From the NCBI GenBank assembly GCA_015657535.1, contig JADHZB010001434.1, forward strand, positions 2,656 through 21,246: a stretch of 18,591 bases of DNA. Reading direction: 5' to 3'. Below, one piece after another: positions 1 through 9,000 of this stretch. Numbering within the stretch: the first letter of the stretch is position 1; each line of letters begins with the position of its first letter. This DNA comes from Nephromyces sp. MM_2019. Lineage: Eukaryota; Apicomplexa; Aconoidasida; Nephromycida. The notes under the pieces were generated by a model. That model was not told where the DNA came from, did not search any database, and worked only from the letters and a program-made list of their open reading frames with translations. Position numbers and translations under genes: made by a program.

Positions 1-190
1 ACACACTTGCAGGCACACACCCATGCAGACACGCATACTGTAGGCACACACCCATACAAACACACACACTTGCAGGCACACACCCATGCAGACACGCATA
101 CTGTAGGCACACACCCCTACAAACACACACACTTGCAGGCACACACCCATACAAACACACACACTTGCAGGCACACACATACCCACCAAT
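1..190. repeat. 63-bp CA-rich minisatellite
   Basis: The unit begins ACACACTTGCAGG and contains CCATGCAGACACGCATACTG. The TTGCAGG landmark recurs at 7, 70 and 133, giving a period of 63 bp, and again at 165, a shortened 32-bp unit lacking the middle of the repeat. Copies differ by very few bases, so the array is young. Because 63 is divisible by three it produces an open frame of His/Thr-rich peptide at 7-255 that I do not regard as a gene. The array lies beyond the last recognisable coding block of gene A and may sit in one of its introns or in its 3' flank. Confidence 0.95.
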
Positions 191-222
191 ATACACAACA
201 ATATACACCAACCGACACACAT

Positions 223-2472
223 CTAATCAAATCTTATCGCTTTCAGCACACTTAGAAAGCTCTTTGCCTGACCAGCCGATAGGTCTTTCAATCTAGGAAG
301 CACTGCTTCTATCCACAGCTCCCAGCAAGGGCTTTCCCTCCTAATCCCCAACTTCATAAGTAAAAACCCCACCTTAAACACCTCCTTAACGTCATCTTCA
401 CTATACAATAGAAACCTACAGTAGGCAGAAATTGATGAAATCATATCGTCTTCAAAGGAGGGCTTCATCATTGAGTAGGAAAAAGTGGGGTAGAGAGCAA
501 CATCACCACCTCTCTCCTCTACATTCCCCCCTACATCCAAACTACCACCACTACCTCCCCCTTCTACCCCCCCCCCAAAGTACAGCCCACTACCACCCCC
601 CTCATCTTCCACCTTTCCCCCCCCCCCATTTGATGCTTTTGAGCGTATAAAGTAGCCTTCTAACGCTAATAAAGCATTCAGAGGTGAGCAAAATATACGA
701 GACTTTGCAAGTGAGATAAGACGCGTGTTTACTACAGACCAGACTGGGGCGTATGTACACTCCATCTTTGCTAGCAGAAGCGGCAGAGAGAGAAACTCCA
801 AAGAGTCAACGAGCAGATAGTTGGAAAGAGAGTGAAAACGAGGGCTACAAAAGGCCTCAAAGAGCTCATCAGAGAGAAGCATAAGGCTGTAATGGCTGCT
901 GGAAGCTGAAGGGGGGGAGGTTGATGTAACCTGAGGGAGGTGGTTTGGAGTTTTTGTAGAAGCTTTTGTATTGTGGGGGGAATTGCTCTCTTTGATGGGA
1001 GGGTGTTGCGTTGGATATGGGTGTTTTTGGTGGTTTCTGTGTAGCAGGGGGTGAGGGAGGGTGGGGGAGGGGCAAGGGAGAAGAACAAGAAGAGAGACTT
1101 TAGCATAGAAAACTAGAGAAACTGAGTATATCTGAGTGTGTGTGCTGTCATTCTATTTGTTTTTGCCACTTTAGAGAAACAAAATAGGAGGCTCGTTGGC
1201 ATGAAATACACCGGAGTTTCAAGAGGGAAAACATGTATACAGGGGAACACACAAATCCACGGGAATACATACAAATAGGGGAACATACCCACCTCCACAT
1301 ACCCGCTCCCAAGGCTCCCCCCCCCCACATCCCCACCACACACCACCCCGATACAATCCCCCTCCCAAACAAACCACCTTCCACTCTCTCTCCACTTCCA
1401 CTCTTAGCAAACAAAAAGACACACTCCCCCCCCCCACCCAAACCCCCATCTCCCATGCTTTTATCCCAAAGCATCTCATCATACACCGCCAACACACCCC
1501 TCTGCCTACCTGCCCCATATCATCGCGTCTATCAATCGACTGGTGTATATGCATCAAGGCAACGAGGCTAGCCTTTAGATCATCAAACGAAAGGCTCTCA
1601 CAGTTGCCCTGCAGCAAACCATACAATCCCTCAATGAGGAGCCTAACACACACTCCCCCTTCCCCCCCCAGTAAGCCAAGCCTTCCCAATGACTCGATTG
1701 CTATAGAACATGCTGCTACATCTCCCTCTTCATATAGATCAGCAGCAAATTCATCAAAAAGAGCGTTTTCTGGCTGATAATTCGCCGCTGCACACAACCT
1801 GAATACCTCAGCTTTCTGAAGAGGAGAGAGAGAGTTTCTAATTGAAGCATCTGAAACAAGCTGTAGGCAAAGCATCTCTAATCTGCCGAAAGCAACACTC
1901 TCAGCTGCCTGAGAAGCGCCTCTCCTATTGGTAGGAAACTCACCATCACCTTCTAGCTGAGAGGCGCAAAGCTTCTTCCCACCAGCTTGTTGACTGGAGG
2001 AAGAGTTCTCCCCACCATCTCGTTGAGTGGTGGAAAACCCCCCTACTCCTTCTTGCTGATTGGTGGAAAATTCCCCCCCCCACTCTCCTCCCTGCTTGCT
2101 AAAACCCCTCTCCCCCCAACCCCCTCCTCTTTTTAGATCTACACCCCCCCGGAAGAAAACCCCACCAAAAAATCCTTCTTTTGGTGGGTAGGTAGCCTCT
2201 GCGTGATCTTCTGCTTTCTCCTGAGCTTTTGATGATTTCCTTCTGGGTCCAAAAGAAGCTCCACCTTCAGGAGAGAGTGAGTGTACATAAACACACTCCT
2301 TGAATCTTGTTAAAACATCGCAATGTGCAGGCAGAAGAAGACGTCGAAGAGGGGGAGTAGATGGGGCGACTTTCCGCTGTTTTCTTTTAGAAGAAGGAAA
2401 TGAAGCAGAGCGGGTAAAGGGGGGGGGAATGAAGCGAAGTGTAGTGAAAGTTGAGCGCAGTATCATGTTCAT
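223..2472 (-). CDS. Gene A: putative mitochondrial helical-repeat protein (RAP/FASTK-like), two or more exons, 3' end uncertain
   Basis: Exon 1 runs 2472 to 1510 and starts at ATG 2472. The intron is inferred as 1509-931: donor CAG|GTAGGC, acceptor CCACCTCCCTCAG|GTTACA, both phase 0. Exon 2 runs from 930 to a stop at 223, giving about 556 residues if that stop is used. The N-terminus (MNMILRSTFTTLRFI, then Arg/Ser/Pro/Lys-rich and no acids) looks like a mitochondrial presequence. A Gly/Gln/Ser low-complexity stretch follows (about residues 130-185). Then come amphipathic helical blocks such as LSPLQKAEVFRLCAAANY and LSFDDLKASLVALMHIHQS, and in exon 2 LSNYLLVDSLEFLSLPLLL and LPRLKDLSAGQAKSFLSVL. 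A Gly-rich insert sits at about 500-620. This layout is typical of apicomplexan organellar RNA-binding helical-repeat (FASTK/RAP) proteins; that call is inference. The last helix ends abruptly at the stop, so an intron there and further exons beyond position 1 are likely. The RAP domain itself is not visible. Confidence 0.65.
931..1509 (-). other. Intron of gene A (inferred)
   Basis: Donor GTAGGC at 1509, acceptor CTCAG ending at 931 with a pyrimidine-rich run before it. The coding strand is strongly G/T-rich in its first half (long G runs, TGTGTG), like the introns of the OST48 gene. The frame of exon 2 stays open upstream of 930 to about 1110, so an earlier acceptor near 1113 is possible, but its phase does not match the exon 1 donor. 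The 931 acceptor is the one that keeps the phase. Confidence 0.5.
1930..2080 (-). repeat. Degenerate repeat inside gene A coding sequence
   Basis: Read on the minus strand, exon 1 of gene A encodes four to five imperfect copies of a ~14-residue unit, each with a hydrophobic-Ser/Ala-Thr/Ser-Gln-Gln-like core followed by Glu/Asp-Gly-Gly: FSTNQQEG, FSTTQRDGG, SSSSQQAGG, LCASQLEGDG, FPTNRRG. On the DNA the unit is about 40-45 bp. It is probably a disordered spacer between the presequence and the helical region. Confidence 0.6.
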
Positions 2473-2973
2473 TGGGGGGGTTGTGGGAGCGGAGGGGCTG
2501 TACAGTGGGGGTTGTTGTTCAAGTGGGGGGTGATTTTGGGTATTTCAGTGGGATGGCGGGGGCTTCCCTGTGGGAGGATGGTATTCAAGTGAGGCCGGGG
2601 GGCTGGTGCTCTAGTGTTTGGGGGGTTATGGTGTGGAAGGGGGGGATGATGTAACAGATGGAAATCTGAGATATCATGACGTGGGAAGGTGGAATGATTT
2701 GCTATCAAAGTGGGGGGACATAGAGAAAACTAAAGTGAGCGCCTTACATATCAAGGTTTGAAGGAGAGAGCCTTGTGCTCGTTTAACAAGGATTAATGTG
2801 AATGCACATACAAGGGCTATTCTCCACAGTTAATTCCATAAGAGACAGAGAGAGAGAGTCATTTATTCATAAAACAGTGTATGTACAGCTCTTCACGCAC
2901 ACACCAATCCCCTTCCTCCAAAGAGGAAGCAGCTTTGGAGGGTGGAAAATTCCTCAGTCAAAGTATTTTCAAA
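2473..2973. other. Intergenic, G-rich then mixed (between genes A and F)
   Basis: From 2473 to 2720 the plus strand carries many runs of five or more G (gene A strand correspondingly C-rich). This is the expected position of the gene A promoter and 5' leader. Open frames here (2300-2708, both strands) are low-complexity Gly/Val or Pro/His strings with no gene-like content. From 2720 to 2973 I see no recognisable element except a short GA repeat at about 2845-2860 and a TGTATGTACA palindrome near 2879. Confidence 0.4.
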
Positions 2974-4244
2974 TCCTCTTCAAAAGAGCGAAGATGATGG
3001 AATGCAGATTCCCAGGCTTAGATATCCTGACATATACTCCTCTTCACACAGTTTCATAGGCTTCAAAACATACACGCACACATCACGGGAGAATTCAACT
3101 TGTTAAATAGAAACTTCAAGATGAGAAGCTGCAAAATGCTTGACAGGTGTGTGCAGCTGAGATCACTCAAAATAATAAGTTTCTTGCCTAATGTGCTAGG
3201 GAAGCTGGAAATTTGTCTGTGTGCGTGTGTGTCCGGCTTTGCGTGTGAACTACATGTGTGTGATCCTGTGTTTGATCTACATGTGTGTGGAATTTTCAAG
3301 GCCTTTGCAGCATTTCAAACGTAAAGTAGGGTTGAATATGCCTCCTACTACATACTGAGCGTCCGTGTGTACGATCTGCATGTGTATGTATGTCGCTAGC
3401 GGGCAAGCTTTTCAACTATGGGATTACCAGCCCTCTTCTGCCGAGAAATCAACAAATACATTTCGAAAGCTCCGTGCTAAGCAAAATCTGTAGCCAAATA
3501 TTTTGAAAATTCAATTAAAGTCAAATTCTAGAGTAAACTCTCACATTTCAGCAAGCATCTTTGTGCACAGAATCCATCAAATAGCGAAATTCCCTGCTTT
3601 TTCCAGATTTTCTTATTCAAATAGCGAAATTCAATGCTTTTTCCTGAAAATCTCAGAGTTTTACGCCCCAAATGTGCAAAGCGGCTACGCATCGCACACA
3701 CCCCACAACTTTGCAGAAAACTAGGGCATTTCCTACAAATTTTTGCTTCTTCATCTTCATCTAAATCGCAAGAATTTGAGGCGGAAAGCTCCGCGATGAA
3801 GTGAGGAAGCGGGAAAGGCGATAAATAGTGGGGTGGATGGGCTTTTGAGAGAAGGAAGCTATCTTTTAGGAACACACAAAGTTGGGGGGGGGCAATTCAC
3901 ACACACGGAGGTGGAGATTACACACGTACATGGAAGAGATACATGCACACACACATGCAGGGAATGCACACACAGACATGTAGAGCAGACACACATACGC
4001 GGGTGGGGGATTCACACGCACATGCAGGAGATACACACACATGTGGAGGAAATGCGCACACATTCGCTTAATACACAGATTTGTGGAGGGTGGCACACAC
4101 ACACTTGTTCACTAGCAGTAGGACACGCGACATCCTCTCACATAACAACTCGCAGACAACCTTCTCATCCGCGACACACACAAGTAATGCCATGAGCACT
4201 TGGAGGCTCACCGATTGTAAAACACCCTTATCTCTTCTATTCAT
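2974..4244 (-). CDS. Gene F: small leucine-rich helical protein, multi-exon, unidentified
   Basis: Four blocks on the minus strand look coding. Exon 1 is 4244-4103, ATG at 4244, starting MNRRDKGVLQSVSLQVLMAL and continuing with amphipathic helix. A donor GT|GTGTGT at 4102 gives phase 1, matching block 2, which starts at 3862 after CCTAAAAG and reads SFLLSKAHPPHYLSPF, then an acidic patch (DLDEDEEAK) and CRKCPSFLQSCGVC; its frame stays open to a stop at 3528. Block 3 starts at 3204 after AATTTCCAG and includes LIILSDLSCTHLSSILQLLI. Block 4 starts at about 3032 after ATATGTCAG and ends with HSIIFALLKRI and a stop near 2974. How block 2 joins block 3 is unclear; the donor may lie before the repeats at 3578-3646. 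I recognise no family. The alternating Leu/Ile helices could be an ARM/HEAT-like solenoid. Block 3 also has an open frame on the plus strand. Confidence 0.4.
3578..3646. repeat. Two 27-bp direct repeats spaced 40 bp
   Basis: CAAATAGCGAAATTC followed by CCTGCTTTTTCC begins at 3578, and the same with AATGCTTTTTCC at 3618: two mismatches in about 27 bases. The 40-bp period is not a multiple of three, so the copies are read in different frames of the candidate minus-strand exon of gene F. This argues that this end of the open frame (3528-3700) may not be coding. Confidence 0.8.
3890..4100. repeat. Degenerate CA-rich minisatellite with ACATGnAGGAGAT-like units
   Basis: Imperfect units of about 20-24 bp, each of the form ACACACATGnAG-GA(A/G)AT (for example near 3925, 3955, 3975, 4020 and 4040). 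The region lies between block 1 and block 2 of candidate gene F and would be its first intron. The G/T-rich strand is then the coding strand. Open frames over it on both strands (3833-4195 plus, 3866-4102 minus) are His/Thr- or Cys/Val-rich artefacts. Confidence 0.6.
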
Positions 4245-5228
4245 GCCAATTGAATTCCAATACAACCTATAGCACAAACACACACCATTGCACACACGCA
4301 TATACTGGTGTAAGTTAGTGTGCGCCGAGCGTCTGAGCTAACATTTTACTTTACCTCCTCGCTTTTGTTATGATAAAGTATGTGTGTGCCTACTAGCATT
4401 TGCGTAGACGTGTGTGCCTACTCGTGTGTGTGTGAGCTTCATAACACGCGAAATCGGCGATCAGGTTGATATCTAAGTTAACTTTGCAAATAAAAACAGT
4501 AGAGGAGGATTCTCCTACTTTCCTGAAATTTCTGCTTTAACACAGGTGTTTTCAACTGCAATTTACACGCAAGAAGAAGAAGAAGCAGAGAGGGTTTCTG
4601 TTTGTTCAATTTTACGGTAGAGCCTAGCTTAACTAGCGCACGAAGTAGCAGGTGCTTCTTCAGTTAATGTGTGTGTTACTGCTTTTGGGGGGGTTTTATC
4701 AGTGTGTGTGTGTGCTCGTAGTAGTGTGTATCAGGTGATGAGACGCGTGTGTGTCTGAGGTCCTGTGAGACGTGTGTGTGTCTGTTTGTATATGTGTGTT
4801 AGTTATGTGCACGTGTGATAATTTCTTTGAGTTGATTTTTTATGAGATCCTTTGCGTGTTTAGATTCGCTTGTCTTCACACAGTGTGTGTGCTGTAGATT
4901 TTTTGCCGCAGTTTTGTTTCATTTTCTTGAGTGTGTTATTCAGGCTTTTCAGTTTGAAGTTCCACTCATCTTCTCTGTGTGTGTGTGCATGAATCTACTC
5001 TCTTCTCGGTGTGAGTATGCGTACAAAGCTGTACTCATGTTCTCTTTGTGTCGGCACAACTACTCTCTCTTCTCTCTGGCTCATCTTTCTTTATCTTCAC
5101 TGTATTTACAGCGCTGGTGATTCATCTTCACGCAGAAACTATTTTTTTCTAATTTGTGGATTTTTAGATCCACTTCTTTTAGAATTCTCTTCTTTATCTA
5201 GAAAGTTAACTTTCAGCGGACTGTCTGC
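4245..5228. promoter_or_regulatory. Divergent intergenic region between genes F and E
   Basis: Gene F (minus) begins at 4244 and gene E (plus) at about 5229, so both promoters should lie here. 4370-4445 and 4660-4830 carry TG repeats with interspersed ACGCGTGTGTGTCTG units (4743 and 4768). 4573-4587 is a short AAG run. From 4840 the plus strand turns T-rich with several good 3' splice-site-like sequences (TTTACAG 5114, TTTTTAG 5168, TTTATCTAG 5201, CTTTCAG 5216). The end of this region could therefore be a 5' untranslated intron or an extra first exon of gene E. No TATA box or known factor site can be assigned. Confidence 0.35.
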
Positions 5229-5944
5229 ATGAAGAACTACCTCTCGGAGGAGAAACCCTCCAAATGCTCTGAGGAAGGAGAAAAATTCTCCAAAATCTCT
5301 GAAGCAGAATATAAACCATTGGAGAGCTCTGAAGAGGGAGAGATACCCCCCTCCGAAAAACCTACTGAAGAGGGAGCAAAACCTTCAGAAAGCTCTGAAG
5401 AGCAAGAGAAACCTTCTAAAAGCTCTATAGAAGGAAAGAAACCCTCTAAAACACCTACTGAAGCAGGAGAAAAACCATCAGAAGGCTCAGAAGAGGTGGA
5501 AAAACCGCCAAAAATCTCTGAAGCAGGAGAAAAACCATCAGAAGGCTCAGAAGAGGTGGAAAAACCGCCAAAAATCTCTGAAGAGGGAGAAAAACCATCA
5601 GAAAGCTCTGAAGAGGGAGAACAACCCTCCAAGAAGCCGGCTGAAAAGAAGGTGCCACTACTGATTACCTCATCAAATTTAAAGGGGGAAAACAAAACTT
5701 TTACGAAGAAGCCAGTAAGGCGTGGAAGAGTACGGAAACTTCTACAGGTGAAACCGAGGCTAGGGGAATGTGTAGCTTGTATGTGTGTAGCTTGCATGTG
5801 TGTGGCTTGTGTGTGAATGAATCTGTGTAGTTAGGTTAATGTATATCTCCAAGCATTGTGGAGCACACTGAAATCTGCGATATCATTGAGTGCTCCTCTT
5901 CTCATTCTATGCTCCTAATGCGTAGGACCCATATTCACTGGTGG

Positions 5945-5992
<48 letters not shown>

Positions 5993-6078
5993 CTTTTTGT
6001 ATAGACTATCAGCACTTCTATTGGAGGCTCACTGCTCGCCTTGAAGATGAGGTTGTTCAACGCATATCAGCGCTATGA
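5229..6078 (+). CDS. Gene E: Glu/Lys/Pro/Ser repeat protein, two exons proposed
   Basis: The main exon starts at ATG 5229 (the frame is open back to about 5202, so an upstream exon is possible) and ends at 5747 with donor CTACAG|GTGAAA. It encodes about 173 residues built from units such as GEKPSESSEEGE, GEKPSEGSEEVE and KPPKIS, then a basic tail (TKKPVRRGRVRKLLQ). The composition is highly charged and disordered, with no signal peptide or membrane segment. A phase-matching last exon can be drawn from 6013, after TAGACTATCAG, to a stop at 6076-6078; it reads HFYWRLTARLEDE and on. That exon would overlap the first 32 bases of the OST48 coding region in another frame. The continuous frame past 5747 ends in Val/Cys/Met repeats (stop at 5814-5816) and looks intronic. 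Not recognised; such repeats suggest a linker or scaffold rather than an enzyme. Confidence 0.5.
5461..5630 (+). repeat. 60-bp in-frame tandem repeat in gene E
   Basis: Bases 5461-5520 and 5521-5580 are identical over 60 bp, encoding the same 20 residues twice (GEKPSEGSEEVEKPPKIS core). A third, diverged copy starts at 5581. Older ~36-60-bp relatives extend back to about 5250. The perfect copy indicates a very recent duplication, and the period keeps the frame, as expected for selection on coding sequence. Confidence 0.95.
5946..5991. repeat. CA dinucleotide microsatellite (~23 copies)
   Basis: Uninterrupted (CA)n between GTGGG and TCTTTTTG. It lies in the inferred last intron of gene E, just upstream of the OST48 start, where length changes could affect either gene. 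Confidence 0.95.
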
Positions 6079-9000
6079 TCAGAATAGAAGCCCAAATTCC
6101 CCCCCACTAAGCCGATTGATAGCTTCTTTAATGATAATGGCGGTGTATATGATAGGGTGTGCATATATTGACTGTGTTGAGGTTATGGAGCAGCCTGTAG
6201 ACTCCCAGAAGCCATCAGTGAGGGATGTGCTTGAGGCGAACTCTCATGGCTTCCCTTCTCCCCAAGCTCGTAGCGTCTTGTTTGCCCCAGGGGCAGGGAT
6301 GAGTGTGCGTGCAAGCTCAATGTTTATAAAGGATTTGACTGGTGAGGGGGTGTGAGTATGGAGTGTGGGGGTGTTTTTGTGGAATTGCGTTTGTATGTGT
6401 GTGTGTATTGGCATGTGTGTGTGTATTGGCATGTGTGTGTGTATTGGCATGTGTGTGTGTATTGGCATGTGTGTGTGTATTGGCATGTGTGTGTGTATTG
6501 GCATGTGTGTGTGTATTGGCATGTGTGTGTGTATTGGCATGTGTGTGTGTATTGGCATGTGTGTGTGTATTGGCATGTGTGTGTGTATTGGCATGTGTGT
6601 GTGTATTGGCATGTGTGTGTGTATTGGCATGTGTGTGTGTATTGGCATGTGTGTGTGTATTGGCATGTGTGTGTGTATTGGCATGTGTGTGTGTATTGGC
6701 ATGTGTGTGTGTATTGGCATGTGTGTGTGTATTGGCATGTGTGTGTGTATTGGCATGTGTGTGCGTTTTTCTGTGTATGTTTGTGCAAGGTGCTTTTACT
6801 TCTTTATAGACGGAGGTTACCAGGTTATCGTGGATGAGAATCAGACTCACTCGCTTACGAGATTTAAGGTTTTCGAGTATGATGCCATTATATTATTTAT
6901 AGGCACCGATCAAGGTGATGGGAAGTGTGTGGGGGCGGTATCTGCGGGGGGGTTTGTGTGGGAGGTATTTGGGNGGGGGGGTATTTGGGAGGTGTTTGAG
7001 GTGGTGTGAGGGGTATTACGGAGGATTGATAGGCGATATTGGGGGTTTTGGGGGTTTTCGGTGGCATTATCCGATGTGGGGGGTTTAGAAAAGTTTCAAG
7101 GGGGCGTTGGGGGATGATTCGTGTGTTCGGGGGTGATTTTAAGTATTAAAGGTTGCTTTCAGTTGTGTTGTTATGTGTGTAATCGTCAGTATTCTCGTGT
7201 GTGTATTATAATCTCAGTACTATCATGTGTGTATATATTGTTGTCTCTGTGTTGTTGTATGTGTGCGTTATCATCTTAGTATTCTGTCATGATTGTGTGT
7301 TCCTACGCAGATTTCTCTCTCTTCAAGTTCTCTATGGATGAACTCCTGCAGTTCTTTGATGCTGGAGGAAGCATCATGTTAGCTATAGAAGGCCACGTAT
7401 CTCCTGCAGTAGCAGAGTTTATCTCAGCCTTTAATCTCTTCGTTGAAGCTTGTAATGTAAACTATACCGATCTCTTCAGTCATCATGAAGAAGATGATGA
7501 GATGATATGGGTCGGGGTTCCAAAGAAGGATAACGAACCATTCACCTCAGTTTCCTCTGGAGATGTACTTTTTAAAGGTATGTTTTTCGTGTGTGTTGTG
7601 AGTGTGCTGTGCATGTGTTGTGTGTGTTATGAGTGTGCATTACTGTGTGTATCTTATGTGTTTCATGTAGTTTTTATTGGCTGTACATTGTATTTAAATG
7701 CATTATAATGTGTGTGTGTAAAACTTTAGGAAACCTAATATTTCAATTTCATGATTCTTCTTCTTCTTCTTCCTCTTCTTCCCCTTTATCTAATCACTCT
7801 AATTTGCTGTTTTGCAAGGATGTGGGAATTCGATTGAGCCTGGAAACTTCTTAGCAAACACCCTACTTCCTCCTTCTTCGTATGTTTCTGCATTGGAGGG
7901 CTTGGCAGGAATCGGTAATGCTTAAATGTGTGTGTAGTGATGTGTGTGTGCAGAGGTGCGTGTAGCGGTATGTGTGTTCGGAGGTGTGTAGATTCTCTTA
8001 TGAATGAGTGGCTGACTATCTTCAGTGTAACTACACTGCATCCGCTGTAATTTGCGGTTAGCTTTTAACTTGTGTGTGTTGATGATGTGGATGTGATTTC
8101 TGCAGGTGTAATACTTGCATTTGTGTGTATGTTATGTTCTAGTGTAGTTGTGTGCTTGTCGCTAATGCCGTCTTAGCTTTTTCACCCCTGTTGTTTGTTG
8201 TGTGTGCGCAGACTCAAGCTTATCATTAATAACAGCCTTTCAAGGTAGAAATAACGCCAGACTGTTACTCAGCGGGTCTGTTAAGTTTTTCAGTGATGAT
8301 TACTTCGCATTAAGGTGAGCTAATAAAAGGAGCACACATCTAGACACACACACGCTCACACACACGCGCGCACGCACCTATGCCACCGCACGCACACACG
8401 CGCACACACGCGCACACACGCGCACACACGCGCACACACACGCACACACGCGCACACACGCGCACACACGCGCACACACGCGCACACACGCTCACACACA
8501 CACAAGATTGTCTTTATTTTTGTGTAGTCCAAACAACCGCCAAATGGCGCACGATATTGCAGATTGGTGCTTTCATAAGAGAGGCGTCCTACGGTACTCA
8601 AACTTGAAGCATTACGTGGTGAGTGAAGAAACTCTACTACTGGAAAGATGAAGCTTTGAGTGTAGATACACCCCATTTCACACGCACGAGTGTAGATGCA
8701 TCCTATTGCACAAACTGAGTCTCTATCGTCACCTCAGTTTCCTCTATGGAGTGTACGTACACCTTTCCATGTTTGCGAAAGTCGAGAACCCTTCGTGTCT
8801 ACTGGTGTGTGACTACATCTAGGTGCATCTTGAGTCTCTGGCAGATGTGTTGAGATCTATTTTTTTCTTTTGTATTTCTGTGTGTGTTATATATGTGCAT
8901 ATATATCTGCCCAACAGTGTGTGTGTTTGCCTTTCTAATGTTTACGTATATATATCTATCCAATAATGTGTCTGCCTTTGTGATGTTTACATCTACGTGT

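Noticed and set aside
1..190. Telomeric or subtelomeric repeat
   Set aside because: The unit is 63 bp and CA-rich but carries no short telomere-type repeat, and genes lie immediately next to it; no evidence of a chromosome end.
1113..1495. Minus-strand open frames between gene A exons
   Set aside because: Gly/Val/Cys-rich composition from G/T-rich intronic sequence; splice signals place the region inside an intron.
5237..5797. 186-residue minus-strand frame opposite gene E
   Set aside because: It is the mirror of the in-frame 60-bp repeats; the plus-strand frame has a sensible donor and composition, the minus-strand one does not.
6244..7009. Long open frames (104-214 residues) on both strands with MPIHTH, CVCVLA, ANTHTH or YWHVCV repeats
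   Set aside because: They are produced by the 18-bp intronic minisatellite, whose period is divisible by three and which lacks stops in most frames.
7729..7853. An exon with a serine run in OST48 intron 3
   Set aside because: It ends in a stop, and direct splicing 7577 to 7819 restores the conserved family sequence; the run is a polypyrimidine tract.
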